DNA of 64,000 nt from Pokkaliibacter sp. MBI-7 (GCF_029846635.1 NZ_JARVTG010000002.1:434001-498000); one strand, 5' to 3'; shown: positions 25,346 through 33,915, numbered from the stretch's first letter. Made by a program: numbers and translations. Notes: generated by a model not told the origin, from the sequence alone.

Positions 25346-27520
25346 ATGTCAGAACACAAATACCTTGTTACCTGTCCGAAAGGGCTGGAGTTGCTGCTGG
25401 AGAATGAGTTATTGGAGCTGGGCGGCACCTCAGTCAAACAGACCGTCGCCGGGGTGTTCTGTCACGGAGAGATTGAGCTGGGATATCGCATCTGCCTGTG
25501 GTCTCGTCTGGCCAACCGTGTGCTGTTGATTCTTAATGAATGGGATGCAAGCAGTGCCGATGAACTGTATCTGGGTGTCAAATCTGTCAACTGGATGGAG
25601 CATATGGCAGCTGATGGGACGTTGGCCGTTGATTTCAATGGTCGTGCAGAAGATATCCGCCATAGCCATTTTGGTGCACTAAAAGTGAAGGATGCCATTG
25701 TCGATCAGTTGCGTGATCTGACAGGCAAGCGCCCTAATGTTGATGCGCAGGCTCCTGATCTGCGTGTGTCCGCCAGTCTGTTCAAGCATCGTGCAACAGT
25801 ATCTATCGACCTTTCCGGAGATAGCCTTCATCGCCGTGGCTATCGGCAGGAAAGCGGCGCTGCGCCGTTAAAAGAGAACCTTGCCGCTGCCATCCTTATG
25901 CGTTCCGGATGGTCTGAGCTGGGTCAGAAAGGCAGTCGTTTAATCGATCCGATGTGTGGCTCTGGCACCCTATTGGTAGAAGCGGCATTGATGGCTCTGG
26001 ACATTGCCCCAGGCCTCGCACGCTGGCGATATGGCTTCAATAACTGGAAGCAACATCAGGCCGCGTTGTGGCAGCAGCTGCGGAAAGAGGCTACCGAGCG
26101 TAAAGAAGCAGGACTGCTGCGGGGCTGTGCAGAAATTCGTGGTTACGATGAGGACCCGCGAGTGATTAAAGTGGCCGAGGCCAATATCGCCCGTGCTGGT
26201 TTGGAGAAGTGGGTACGTGTCTCCGTGCGTGAAGTGGGGCAGCTGGTCAAGCCTAGCCATGTCAGTGACGATCTTCCCGGGCTGTTAGTCTGCAACCCTC
26301 CGTACGGTGAGCGTCTCAGTGATGTTCCTGTGCTGGTACATCTCTATCGTTCACTTGGCGATCGCCTGATCGATCAGTTCAAAGGGTGGTATGCGGGCGT
26401 ATTCACCGGCAATCCCGATCTCTGCAAACAGATGCGGTTGCGTTCAACCAAGCAATACAAGTTTTTCAATGGTGCGATTCCTTGTGAACTCGTGCTGTTT
26501 GACATATCTGAACCCTATATTTTTACCTCCCCATCTAAAGCCAAAGTAGAGACGTCAGTCGCAGCAGTCGAGGACCTTTCCGAAGGCGCAGCGATGTTTG
26601 CTAACCGGGTTCGCAAGAACCTCAAGGCGATGAGCAAATGGGTAGAACGCAATAAGATTGATGCGTATCGCCTCTATGATGCCGATATGCCTGAGTATGC
26701 GGTGGCGGTGGATGTGTATCGTGACTGGTTACACGTGCAGGAATATGCGCCACCTAAGTCAGTAGATGCGAAAAAGGCGCAACGACGCCTGGAGGAGGTG
26801 ATAACAGCACTGCCTGTAGTCACTGGTGTTGCTCCGGAGCGGATTGTTCTCAAGCAGCGTCAGCGCCAGTCTGGTACGAATCAATATCAGCGCCTTGGGC
26901 AGCAAGGTGATTTGCTGGAGGTGATTGAGTCAGGCTGTAAGTTGTTGGTGAATTTGCATGATTATCTGGATACCGGGCTGTTCCTTGACCACCGGCCAAC
27001 GCGTACGCAGCTGCAGTCGATCAGTAAAGGCAAGCGGTTCCTGAATCTGTTCTGCTATACCGCCACCGCCACTGTGCATGCTGCGAAGGGTGGTGCGCGC
27101 TCCACGACAAGTGTTGATATGTCCAAAACCTATCTGGAGTGGGGCAGAAAAAACATGGCCCTGAATGGTTTTGGTGAGCGCTTCCATCACTTTATTCAGG
27201 ATGACTGTTTTAACTGGCTGAAGCAGTGCAAGGATCAGTTTGATGTCATCTTCATGGATCCACCGTCATTTTCTAACTCCAAACGTATGCTCGATGTACT
27301 GGATGTTCAGCGTGATCATGTACGGCTGATTCGGGAAGCTGTGCGATTGCTGTCTGATGATGGGGTGTTGCTGTTCTCCAATAATCTGCGGACTTTCAAG
27401 ATGGACTATGAGTCACTGGCGAACCTGCAGATCAAAGATGTTACCAAGGCGTCACTGGACCCGGATTTTGCTCGCAATGAGAAAATTCACCAGTGTTTTG
27501 AAATCAGAAAAGCGCACTAG
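25346..27520 (+). CDS. rlmL: Bifunctional 23S rRNA methyltransferase RlmKL (m2G2445 / m7G2069)
   Basis: A 724-residue fusion. An N-terminal THUMP domain (about 45-160) is followed by the RlmL methyltransferase with PMCGSGTLLVEAAL and the NPPYGERL catalytic motif, then the RlmK half (about 400-724) with FLNLFCYTATATVHAAKGG and DPPSFSNSKRM. In E. coli RlmL methylates G2445 and RlmK G2069. The open frame extends 38 codons upstream, but the family start is ATG 25346 (MSEHKYLVTCPKGLE). The length matches E. coli (702 aa). It is divergent from rmf. Confidence 0.96.
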   Translation: MSEHKYLVTCPKGLELLLENELLELGGTSVKQTVAGVFCHGEIELGYRICLWSRLANRVLLILNEWDASSADELYLGVKSVNWMEHMAADGTLAVDFNGRAEDIRHSHFGALKVKDAIVDQLRDLTGKRPNVDAQAPDLRVSASLFKHRATVSIDLSGDSLHRRGYRQESGAAPLKENLAAAILMRSGWSELGQKGSRLIDPMCGSGTLLVEAALMALDIAPGLARWRYGFNNWKQHQAALWQQLRKEATERKEAGLLRGCAEIRGYDEDPRVIKVAEANIARAGLEKWVRVSVREVGQLVKPSHVSDDLPGLLVCNPPYGERLSDVPVLVHLYRSLGDRLIDQFKGWYAGVFTGNPDLCKQMRLRSTKQYKFFNGAIPCELVLFDISEPYIFTSPSKAKVETSVAAVEDLSEGAAMFANRVRKNLKAMSKWVERNKIDAYRLYDADMPEYAVAVDVYRDWLHVQEYAPPKSVDAKKAQRRLEEVITALPVVTGVAPERIVLKQRQRQSGTNQYQRLGQQGDLLEVIESGCKLLVNLHDYLDTGLFLDHRPTRTQLQSISKGKRFLNLFCYTATATVHAAKGGARSTTSVDMSKTYLEWGRKNMALNGFGERFHHFIQDDCFNWLKQCKDQFDVIFMDPPSFSNSKRMLDVLDVQRDHVRLIREAVRLLSDDGVLLFSNNLRTFKMDYESLANLQIKDVTKASLDPDFARNEKIHQCFEIRKAH

Positions 27521-27568
27521 TTAGGCGCTCCTGGCATCCAGCCATTGAATTATCCTCTTACATGATTT

Positions 27569-27596
27569 GATAGCATCTGCAGTAGCAGATGCTATC
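27569..27596. repeat. Perfect hairpin downstream of rlmKL
   Basis: 12-bp perfect stem GATAGCATCTGC/GCAGATGCTATC with a 4-base loop AGTA, 48 bp after the rlmKL stop codon. It probably ends or protects the rlmKL transcript, although no U-tract follows. Confidence 0.6.
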
Positions 27597-27748
27597 GCAA
27601 ATCTATCTTCTGCCTTTGTCTTCTATACCTTTCCGCTCAGGGCGTTCAGACACCTGCCTGATTATTCTTGTCACGTTTTGAGCGCCATCTTGCTGTCTGG
27701 GCTGAGAACTGTCTGATTCACAGACGCTTTCACCGTATCACAGCAGAA

Positions 27749-27760
27749 AGTGTCGACACT
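27749..27760. promoter_or_regulatory. GTCGAC-centred palindrome 1
   Basis: Perfect 12-bp palindrome AGTGTCGACACT, about 250 bp upstream of the GntR start codon. It shares the TGTCGACA core with the elements at 27983 and 28249. Confidence 0.45.
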
Positions 27761-27912
27761 TTTGCTGTCTGCTATCTCTTTAATCGCATCAATTACCATC
27801 TTGGCTCAGCCTAAAAACTCTGTAGACCAATAGCAGACTCCAGGTTTTATAGGGGGTGGCTTAACTTTGATCCTGCTGGCGCGCAGAGTATAAGCAGATG
27901 CTACTTTCGTTT

Positions 27913-27924
27913 AATGTCGACAAT
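27913..27924. promoter_or_regulatory. GTCGAC-centred element 2
   Basis: AATGTCGACAAT, one base off the perfect palindrome at 27983, 83 bp before the GntR start codon, in the expected promoter zone. Candidate operator for the GntR/FCD regulator. Confidence 0.5.
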
Positions 27925-27982
27925 TTGACCTTTTCAGCGGTTGACCCCAAAAATTCAGGAGTATAGAGTTGCCGAACTGAAC

Positions 27983-27994
27983 ATTGTCGACAAT
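27983..27994. promoter_or_regulatory. GTCGAC-centred palindrome 3 (best operator candidate)
   Basis: Perfect 12-bp palindrome ATTGTCGACAAT, 12 bp before ATG 28007. The TTGT-CG-ACAA form is what many FCD-type GntR regulators bind. Occupation here would block translation-proximal transcription and so autorepress the gene and prpBC. Confidence 0.6.
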
Positions 27995-28006
27995 CTGAGA
28001 GTGTGT

Positions 28007-28711
28007 ATGGCGAAGATTATCGAGCTTGAGCCTATAAAGATTGAAGCCCGCACCTTGGCAGATCGCGTATCTGAACAAATTGCGACGGCTATCGTCAAAG
28101 GTGAGCTACCACCGGGATACAAGATTAGCGAGCCTGAGCTGGCCCGGCAGTACGGTATCAGTCGAGGTCCGTTACGCGAGGCCATTCGCCGTCTTGAAGG
28201 TTTGCGCTTGTTGGTGCGTATACCGCATATCGGTGCCAGAGTGGTGTCATTGTCGACAAAAGAGTTGCTGGAAATCTATTACATACGTGAAGCAATGGAA
28301 GGAATGGCGGCTCGCCTTGCTGCCGAGAACATGACGGACGCTGAAATCGCCAGCCTGAGGCAACTGATTGAGCATCACGAGACCAGCCCCGATCTGCTGG
28401 AGAATCGGTCCTACTTTCAGAAGGAGGGCGATCTGGACTTCCACTATCGTATCGTTCAGGGCAGTAAAAACACCAAGCTGATCGAGTTGCTCGGTGGTGA
28501 GCTTTATCACCTGGTGCGTATGTATCGCTATCAGTTCAGTGCTGCCAGTAACCGGCCACGGCAGGCCTTGTTTGAGCATCGCAACATTGTTGAAGCCATA
28601 GCTCAGCGTGATGGTGAGCTGGCTGAAATTCTGATGCGCCGTCATGTCAGCAATTCAAGAAAGAATGTTGAGCAACGCTTGCAAGAGCAGCAGTTGCAAG
28701 AGTCCCAGTAA
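28007..28711 (+). CDS. GntR-family regulator (FCD subgroup), probable regulator of prpBC
   Basis: A 234-residue transcription factor. It has an N-terminal winged helix-turn-helix (ELARQYGISRGPLREAIRRLEGL, about 40-65) and a C-terminal all-helical FCD ligand domain with the metal-binding Asp/His pattern (DLDFHYRIVQGSKN, ...RHV). The upstream extension to 27941 is rejected because it overlaps the palindromic element at 27983-27994; ATG 28007 opens the family domain. prpB follows after 58 bp. In related bacteria a GntR/FCD protein controls the methylcitrate genes with 2-methylcitrate as effector; that role here is inferred from position. Confidence 0.85.
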   Translation: MAKIIELEPIKIEARTLADRVSEQIATAIVKGELPPGYKISEPELARQYGISRGPLREAIRRLEGLRLLVRIPHIGARVVSLSTKELLEIYYIREAMEGMAARLAAENMTDAEIASLRQLIEHHETSPDLLENRSYFQKEGDLDFHYRIVQGSKNTKLIELLGGELYHLVRMYRYQFSAASNRPRQALFEHRNIVEAIAQRDGELAEILMRRHVSNSRKNVEQRLQEQQLQESQ

Positions 28712-28769
28712 TAACAATGATCTTCGGTAACTACCCACAGCGGGAAGGTCAACAACAGGTAAGACAAAG

Positions 28770-29675
28770 ATGAGCAATTCCAGTACATCAAGATTGTCTG
28801 CCGGTCAGCGTTTTCGTGCTGCACTGGAGAGCAACAAGCCTTTACAAATTGTCGGCACCATCAATGCCTATTGCGCCATGATGGCTGAGCGCGTAGGCCA
28901 TCAGGCGGTCTATTTGTCTGGTGGTGGTGTGGCAAACGCTTCTTACGGTCTGCCTGATCTGGGTATGACATCCATGAATGATGTGCTGGAAGACGTCAGG
29001 CGTATTACTGCCGCCGTGCAGACACCGCTAATGGTCGACATCGATACCGGTTGGGGGGGTGCGTTCAATATTTCCCGCACCATCAAGGAAATGGAACGTG
29101 CCGGCGCCGCCGCCGTTCATATCGAGGATCAGGTAGCACAAAAACGCTGTGGTCACCGTCCGAACAAGGAAATTGTCAGCCAGGAAGAGATGGTAGACCG
29201 GATCAAGGCGGCTGTGGATGCTCGCCAGGATGACAGCTTCTTTATCATGGCGAGAACGGATGCCTTCCAGAAAGATGGCTTGAATGCTGCGATCGACAGG
29301 GCACAAGCCTGTCTGGAGGCCGGTGCGGATGGTATTTTCGCTGAGGCGGTACACACGCTGGAAGACTATCGAGCCTTCTCTGACGGATTAGGTGGCGCCC
29401 ACTTGCTCGCCAACATCACTGAGTTTGGTGCAACGCCTCTGTTCAACAAGGACGAGCTGGCAGCGCACGGTGCTACCATGGTGCTCTATCCGTTATCCGC
29501 ATTCCGGGCAATGAATCTGGCGGCGCTGAAGGTGTATCAGAATCTTCTGGAGAAAGGGGATCAGAAGGATGTCGTTGATCTGATGCAGACCCGGATGGAA
29601 CTGTACGACTTTCTCAACTATCACAGTTTCGAGCAAAAACTCGATGCGCTCTTTGCCCAGGGTAAAAATAAGTAG
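28770..29675 (+). CDS. prpB: 2-methylisocitrate lyase
   Basis: A 301-residue ICL/PEP-mutase family enzyme that cleaves 2-methylisocitrate to pyruvate and succinate, the last step of the methylcitrate cycle. Signatures are the N-terminal INAYCAMMAERVGHQAVYLSGGG, VDIDTGWGGAFN, and the catalytic loop KRCGHRPNKE with the active Cys. The length equals E. coli PrpB (296 aa). It sits between the GntR regulator and prpC on the same strand, with short gaps that fit one operon. Confidence 0.95.
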   Translation: MSNSSTSRLSAGQRFRAALESNKPLQIVGTINAYCAMMAERVGHQAVYLSGGGVANASYGLPDLGMTSMNDVLEDVRRITAAVQTPLMVDIDTGWGGAFNISRTIKEMERAGAAAVHIEDQVAQKRCGHRPNKEIVSQEEMVDRIKAAVDARQDDSFFIMARTDAFQKDGLNAAIDRAQACLEAGADGIFAEAVHTLEDYRAFSDGLGGAHLLANITEFGATPLFNKDELAAHGATMVLYPLSAFRAMNLAALKVYQNLLEKGDQKDVVDLMQTRMELYDFLNYHSFEQKLDALFAQGKNK

Positions 29676-29778
29676 ATCGAAATAACAACAACTAATGCAT
29701 CTGCGGGGCTGCACTCTGCTGCAGCCCGGATGTCCTCACGGCCGGCCGAGACCGGACATGATGATAAGGAGAAACTCC

Positions 29779-30909
29779 ATGGCTGAAGCGAAACAACTGA
29801 GTGGGGCTGGCTTGCGTGGTCAGGTAGCGGGTGATACTGCCTTGTGCACCGTCGGCAAGACGGGGGCGGGTTTGACCTATCGTGGTTACGATATGGCTGA
29901 GCTGGCTGATAAGGCAGAGTTTGAAGAAGTCGCCTACTTACTGTTGTACGGCAAACTGCCCAACCGGGCCGAGTTATCCGCGTATAAAAGCAAGCTGAAA
30001 AGCCTGCGTGCATTGCCCGCAGCATTAAAGTCGGTACTGGAGCTGATCCCCGCTGATGCACATCCTATGGATGTCATGCGCACAGGCTGCTCGATGCTGG
30101 GCAATCTGGAGACAGAACATGATTTCTCCGGACAGCATGATAGTGTCGATCGCATGCTGGCCGTATTTCCCTCGATAATCAATTACTGGTACCGCTTCAG
30201 TCATGAGGGTGTTCGTATCGAAACGGCGACCGATGATGACTCTATTGCCGCTCACTTCCTGCACTTGCTACATGGTAAGAAGCCTTCGGAGCTGCATGTC
30301 AAAGTCATGCACGCATCGCTGATTCTCTATGCAGAGCATGAGTTCAATGCTTCTACTTTTGCGGCGAGAGTCTGTGCGTCGACTCTGTCTGATATACATT
30401 CCTGTATCACTGCGGCCATCGGTACGCTGCGCGGTCCATTGCATGGTGGTGCTAACGAAGCTGCCATGGAAATGATTCAGGACTGGACCTCTCCAGATCA
30501 GGCTGAGCAGGAACTGCTTGGTAAACTCGAGCGAAAAGAGAAGGTGATGGGCTTTGGTCACGCCATCTATCGGGAGAGTGACCCTCGCAACGCAATCATC
30601 AAAAAATGGTCGGGGCAGTTGGCAGAAGAGGTGGGTGACAAGTTGCTGTATCCAGTCTCTGTGCGCTGCGAAGAAGTGATGTGGCGTGAGAAAAAGCTAT
30701 TCTGTAATGCCGATTTTTTCCATGCTTCGGCTTACCACTTCATGGGTATTCCAACCAAGCTCTTCACTCCTATTTTCGTATGTTCGCGTCTGACGGGGTG
30801 GGCTGCACATGTGATGGAGCAGCGTGCCAACAATCGTATTATTCGGCCCAGTGCAAACTATACGGGCCCAGAAGCAGAAGCATGGGTAGATATTGATCAG
30901 CGCGATTAA
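29779..30909 (+). CDS. prpC: 2-methylcitrate synthase
   Basis: A 376-residue citrate-synthase-fold enzyme that condenses propionyl-CoA with oxaloacetate. Catalytic elements are GPLHGGANEAAMEMI (His), VMGFGHAIYRESDPR (His) and the substrate Arg/Asp region FVCSRLTGWAAHVMEQ. The short methylcitrate-synthase length separates it from GltA (about 430 aa). The frame is open from 29695, but ATG 29779 has AAGGAG at 29766-29771 and matches the family start. It is the last gene before a terminator and IS copy 2; no acnD, prpF or prpD follows. Confidence 0.93.
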   Translation: MAEAKQLSGAGLRGQVAGDTALCTVGKTGAGLTYRGYDMAELADKAEFEEVAYLLLYGKLPNRAELSAYKSKLKSLRALPAALKSVLELIPADAHPMDVMRTGCSMLGNLETEHDFSGQHDSVDRMLAVFPSIINYWYRFSHEGVRIETATDDDSIAAHFLHLLHGKKPSELHVKVMHASLILYAEHEFNASTFAARVCASTLSDIHSCITAAIGTLRGPLHGGANEAAMEMIQDWTSPDQAEQELLGKLERKEKVMGFGHAIYRESDPRNAIIKKWSGQLAEEVGDKLLYPVSVRCEEVMWREKKLFCNADFFHASAYHFMGIPTKLFTPIFVCSRLTGWAAHVMEQRANNRIIRPSANYTGPEAEAWVDIDQRD

Positions 30910-30935
30910 AGCGTTGAGTCTCAGATTTACTACGG

Positions 30936-30964
30936 AATGGCAGGCATAAAGTCCTGCCATTTTT
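30936..30964 (+). terminator. Intrinsic terminator after prpC
   Basis: 9-bp stem AATGGCAGG/CCTGCCATT with an 8-base loop and a run of five T residues (30960-30964), 27 bp after the prpC stop codon. It shows that the prpBC transcript ended here independently of the downstream IS. Confidence 0.85.
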
Positions 30965-31083
30965 ACATCTGCCTGGTGTGTTCGTACATCTGGTATGCGG
31001 TTAGCCGTATGCAGGTGTTTAGACTCTTCTAGGCATACACGGTGTGAACCACCCCGAGTTTTGCGGAGGCTGGTTGGTTTGAG

Positions 31084-32139
31084 TCAAGCCGCAATGGCCT
31101 GACTCCCGAGGTTGCGGTAGTAGTTTGCCTCAGCTTCTGCCGGTGGAATATAGCCAAGTGGCTCAAGCAGCCGCTGGTGATTGAACCACGACACCCAATT
31201 GAGGGTCGCCAGTTCCACCTCTTCCAGGCTGCGCCAGCGGCGCCGGTGGATCACTTCGGCCTTGTACAGACCGTTGATCGTCTCTGCCAGCGCGTTGTCG
31301 TAGCTGTCGCCCTTGCTGCCCACCGATGGCGCGACCCCCATCTCAGCCAGCCGCTCGCTGTAACGCAGCGACACATACTGCGAGCCCCGGTCGCTGTGGT
31401 GGATCAGCGCGTTCCGCTCTGGCCGTCGGGCGTATAGCGCCTGCTCCAGCGCATCCAGCACGAAGTCGGTGCTCATGCTGCGGCTCACGCGCCAGCCGAC
31501 AATGAAACGCGAGAATACATCCACCACGAAGGCCACATACACGAACCCTTGCCAGGTCGAAACATAGGTGAAATCCGAGACCCATAGCTGGTTGGGGCGC
31601 TGGGCTACGAACTGCCGATTAACCCGATCCAGCGGGCAGGGCCTGCTTTCATCTCCATGGGGGGTTCGCACCGCCTTGCCCCGGCGTACGCCATGCAGTC
31701 CTAACCGTTTCATCACTCGCTCCACCGTACAGCGGGCCACGGCAACGCCCTGGCGCTTGAGCGCACGCCACACCTTGTCAGCACCGTAGACCTGCAGGTT
31801 CTCTTCCCAGACCCGCCGAATGTCGTGGCTGAGCGCCTCATCGCGCTTGTCTCGGCGGCTGCGCAGGTCCGGCTGACGTTGTCGTGCAACATGGCGCCGG
31901 TAAGCGGACGGGGCAATCTGCAGAACCTTGCAGAGCGGCTCGACCCCGAACCGCGCCCGCTGTTGGTCGATGAACGATCTTATGACTTGAAGCGGCGGTC
32001 GAGCTCCGCCTGGGCAAAAAACGCGCTGGCCAGACGCAGGATCTCGTTGGTTTTGCGCAGCTCCCGCACCTCGCGCTCCAACGACCTGATCCGCTCCTGC
32101 TCGCGAGTGGTCAATCACGCTGACCCGTATCACGCTCAT
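31084..32139 (-). CDS. IS3-family transposase OrfB (copy 2)
   Basis: 351 codons, differing from copy 1 at two visible residues (Val for Leu in VERVMKRLG, Ser for Pro in WVSDFTYV). The DDE integrase core is complete. WVSD is the more usual form of the motif around the first catalytic Asp, so this copy looks closer to the ancestral sequence. Expression as an OrfAB fusion needs -1 slippage at the T6 run (A6 at 32016-32021 on the plus strand). Confidence 0.85.
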   Translation of the reverse strand: MSVIRVSVIDHSRAGADQVVGARGAGAAQNQRDPASGQRVFCPGGARPPLQVIRSFIDQQRARFGVEPLCKVLQIAPSAYRRHVARQRQPDLRSRRDKRDEALSHDIRRVWEENLQVYGADKVWRALKRQGVAVARCTVERVMKRLGLHGVRRGKAVRTPHGDESRPCPLDRVNRQFVAQRPNQLWVSDFTYVSTWQGFVYVAFVVDVFSRFIVGWRVSRSMSTDFVLDALEQALYARRPERNALIHHSDRGSQYVSLRYSERLAEMGVAPSVGSKGDSYDNALAETINGLYKAEVIHRRRWRSLEEVELATLNWVSWFNHQRLLEPLGYIPPAEAEANYYRNLGSQAIAA

Positions 32140-32299
32140 ACTGGCGCACCCAGTTACACAACGTCTGTGGGTTACAGCCTATCTTGCTGGCGATCGATAC
32201 GATCGCAGCCCACTGAGACTCATGCTCACCGCGCTGCTCAAACATCATCCGTACCGCACGCTCACGGACTTCAGGGGAAAACTTGCTGTTCTTTTTCAT
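32111..32299 (-). CDS. IS3-family OrfA helix-turn-helix protein, truncated by a frameshift (copy 2)
   Basis: Identical at protein level to OrfA of copy 1 (62 residues, helix-turn-helix only) and with the same premature TGA before the leucine-zipper coding segment. Confidence 0.8.
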   Translation of the reverse strand: MKKNSKFSPEVRERAVRMMFEQRGEHESQWAAIVSIASKIGCNPQTLCNWVRQYERDTGQRD

Positions 32300-32394
32300 G
32301 GCTCCATCTTCTCAAAAGTTGGAGCCTCCGCGAAAGCCGGGGCGGTTCAGTGAGCAATTATAGGGAGAGACAGAGATAGACAGGCAGAGACAAG

Positions 32395-32417
32395 AAAGCC
32401 CGCATGGGGCGGGCTTT
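32395..32417 (-). terminator. Intrinsic terminator of the tRNA-Pro gene
   Basis: Perfect 9-bp stem AAAGCCCGC/GCGGGCTTT with a 5-base loop, 36 bp beyond the 3' end of the tRNA on its strand, followed on that strand by TTTCTTG. IS copy 2 ends 45 bp further on. Confidence 0.8.
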
Positions 32418-32452
32418 TCAAGGGATTTTGTAGACAGATATAAACAGTAGTC

Positions 32453-32529
32453 TGGTCGGAGAAACAGGATTCGAACCTGCGACCCCTGCCTCCCGAAGGC
32501 AGTGCTCTACCAAGCTGAGCTACTCTCCG
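32453..32529 (-). tRNA. tRNA-Pro (anticodon CGG)
   Basis: 77-nt cloverleaf on the minus strand with encoded CCA. It has a 7-bp acceptor stem CGGAGAG/TTCTCCG, D stem GCTC/GAGC, anticodon stem CTGCC/GGCAG with loop TTCGGGA (anticodon CGG), and T arm GCAGG-TTCGAAT-CCTGT. All conserved bases (T33, purine 37, GG in the D loop, TTCGA) are present. It reads CCG codons. Confidence 0.95.
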
Positions 32530-32980
32530 ATCTGATGCCAGGAAGTGATGACTTGGTATCAGTGATGGTCTGCTCAAGTATATTCATCCGTTCTTGTATT
32601 GCAAGATAACCTGTTGTTTGAAAAAGTGTTTGTTTGACTTTTACCGTTACCTGATGAATTGCCATAAGGCTGGCCATTTCTAGGGGTAGGGTTACCATAA
32701 GGTTATTCGGGATATAACCATCAAAAGGTGTCGCAGTACGCTGTATGCCAGTGGTTTTTTGTCTGAGTGTCCATCAGATTCCCGGGAGTTGGGTCAGAAT
32801 ATGGAATGTTCTGTCACTCTGACGTCATTCTTCCAATCAACTCTTCCTAAGCGCGGTCTGAAGGTGGTTGTACCTACTTTGTTGTGTCTAATATGGTTTT
32901 AACGGTTTGCTGAATGGCTTTCCAATTAGTGAGCAGCTGTTCTGAGCCGCTTCCGAAACTAGAAAGAAAAGGTGGTTAGT
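32530..32980. other. Intergenic region between tRNA-Pro and the HTH-like gene
   Basis: 451 bp. The left part must hold the tRNA promoter (read leftwards) and the right part the promoter of the gene at 32981. I see no protein or RNA gene; the open frames lack starts with ribosome sites. Confidence 0.4.
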
Positions 32981-33313
32981 GTGCGACGTAACAAGAAGAT
33001 TCAGCATTTTGTAGAAATCGCTACCATGCTAACTGAAGAAGGTGTTCTGACTCTCCACGCGTCTCTGGTCATTGCTTATCTGATGGAGCATGAGCAGGCG
33101 CTGATGAGGGAAATGATCGCTCATACAGACTTGTCCCGTCGTGGACTGGAGAAGATTCTGGCCAACCTCGCCAGTAAAGGACTCGCTGAAAAAGTTCAGA
33201 TAGAGGAAACCATTCCCGAAGGTAATACTTCAGGAAGGGGAGACAGGATTGCGTGGCGTTTGAGCAGTACTTTCAAAGGTCAGCTGGGATATCGAATAAA
33301 TCTGATGAAGTAG
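32981..33313 (+). CDS. Small winged-helix-like protein of unknown function
   Basis: A 110-residue basic protein. Residues about 20-75 (LTLHASLVIAYLMEHEQALMREMIAHTD, then LSRRGLEKILANLASKGLAEKV) look like a winged helix-turn-helix of the MarR/replication-initiator sort. The start is GTG 32981, with AGGTGG (32970-32975) at good spacing; a GTG at 32972 overlaps that ribosome site. The second half carries a basic tail. Same direction as the DUF2185 gene, 113 bp downstream. Function unknown. Confidence 0.65.
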   Translation: MRRNKKIQHFVEIATMLTEEGVLTLHASLVIAYLMEHEQALMREMIAHTDLSRRGLEKILANLASKGLAEKVQIEETIPEGNTSGRGDRIAWRLSSTFKGQLGYRINLMK

Positions 33314-33426
33314 TCAGTCACATCATGGCTCGGTGTGAGTCACCACGGGGCGTACCGGGGTTTACAGGCACGGGACAGGCTGTATAGTAGCCCCGGCAAA
33401 CGACGCTACCGGAGAGGTTTGAAGAC

Positions 33427-33855
33427 GTGACGGCGAGAGGCGACGAAACAGAAAAAGGCCAGACTAAGCAAGGTTTTCTGGCGCTGGTATCCAGGCTTTG
33501 CTTTGGTGATGAAGCATGCCCTGTACGCTTTATGTACAAGACGGTTCCCGCTCATTTGAATGACACCGGCTGGCGCATGTACTCGGGTTACGAGGACGAA
33601 GAAATGCTGCATGACGTCGAGGCCATGGTGGTCTACCCCATTGATGCCCTGTGTTCTCGGGATGAGTCACTTGCCGATTTGCTTGAATATAACGCAGGTA
33701 CGGTCTGGGAACGGGCTCCCGGCAGTGACTGGCAGCGTGTGCATGACTACAAGATCCCCAGCGATCATGTTGAAGTTTGGATTTCTAACGATATCGTCGA
33801 GGCTGCCAGTAAGCTCGCAGATGAAGATGAATCGAAGCCTGTTGCCTGGCAATGA
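33427..33855 (+). CDS. DUF2185/Imm33-like protein
   Basis: A 142-residue acidic soluble protein. The order MYKTVPAHLNDTGWRMYSGYEDEEM, a short linker, PIDALCSRDESLADLLEYNAGTVWER is that of the DUF2185 (immunity Imm33-like) domain, which appears both in toxin-immunity loci and as single housekeeping genes. No toxin gene is next to it, so an immunity role is not supported here. It starts at GTG 33427 and is followed by a terminator whose far arm touches a LexA box. Confidence 0.65.
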   Translation: MTARGDETEKGQTKQGFLALVSRLCFGDEACPVRFMYKTVPAHLNDTGWRMYSGYEDEEMLHDVEAMVVYPIDALCSRDESLADLLEYNAGTVWERAPGSDWQRVHDYKIPSDHVEVWISNDIVEAASKLADEDESKPVAWQ

Positions 33856-33915
33856 GCATGAGAGTGCTTCCTGACAGTCTCTAGTCTGCGCTGAGTGAAT
33901 GTATCAGCGAAATGT

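Larger units (their letters stand above)
27521..28006. other. Regulatory spacer before the prp regulator gene
   Basis: 486 bp without a credible gene. It holds a perfect 12-bp-stem hairpin after rlmKL and three GTCGAC-centred elements described separately. The GntR frame could be opened at 27941, but the family homology begins at 28007. Confidence 0.5.
31045..32349 (-). mobile_element. IS3-family insertion sequence, copy 2
   Basis: 1305 bp, same length and ends as copy 1 at 14832-16136, with TG...CA termini and GTG direct repeats at 31042-31044 and 32350-32352. Visible differences from copy 1 fall at copy-2 positions near 31578, 31705, 31708, 31716 and 32204. It is inserted between the prpC terminator and the tRNA-Pro terminator, transcribed towards prpC. 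Confidence 0.93.
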
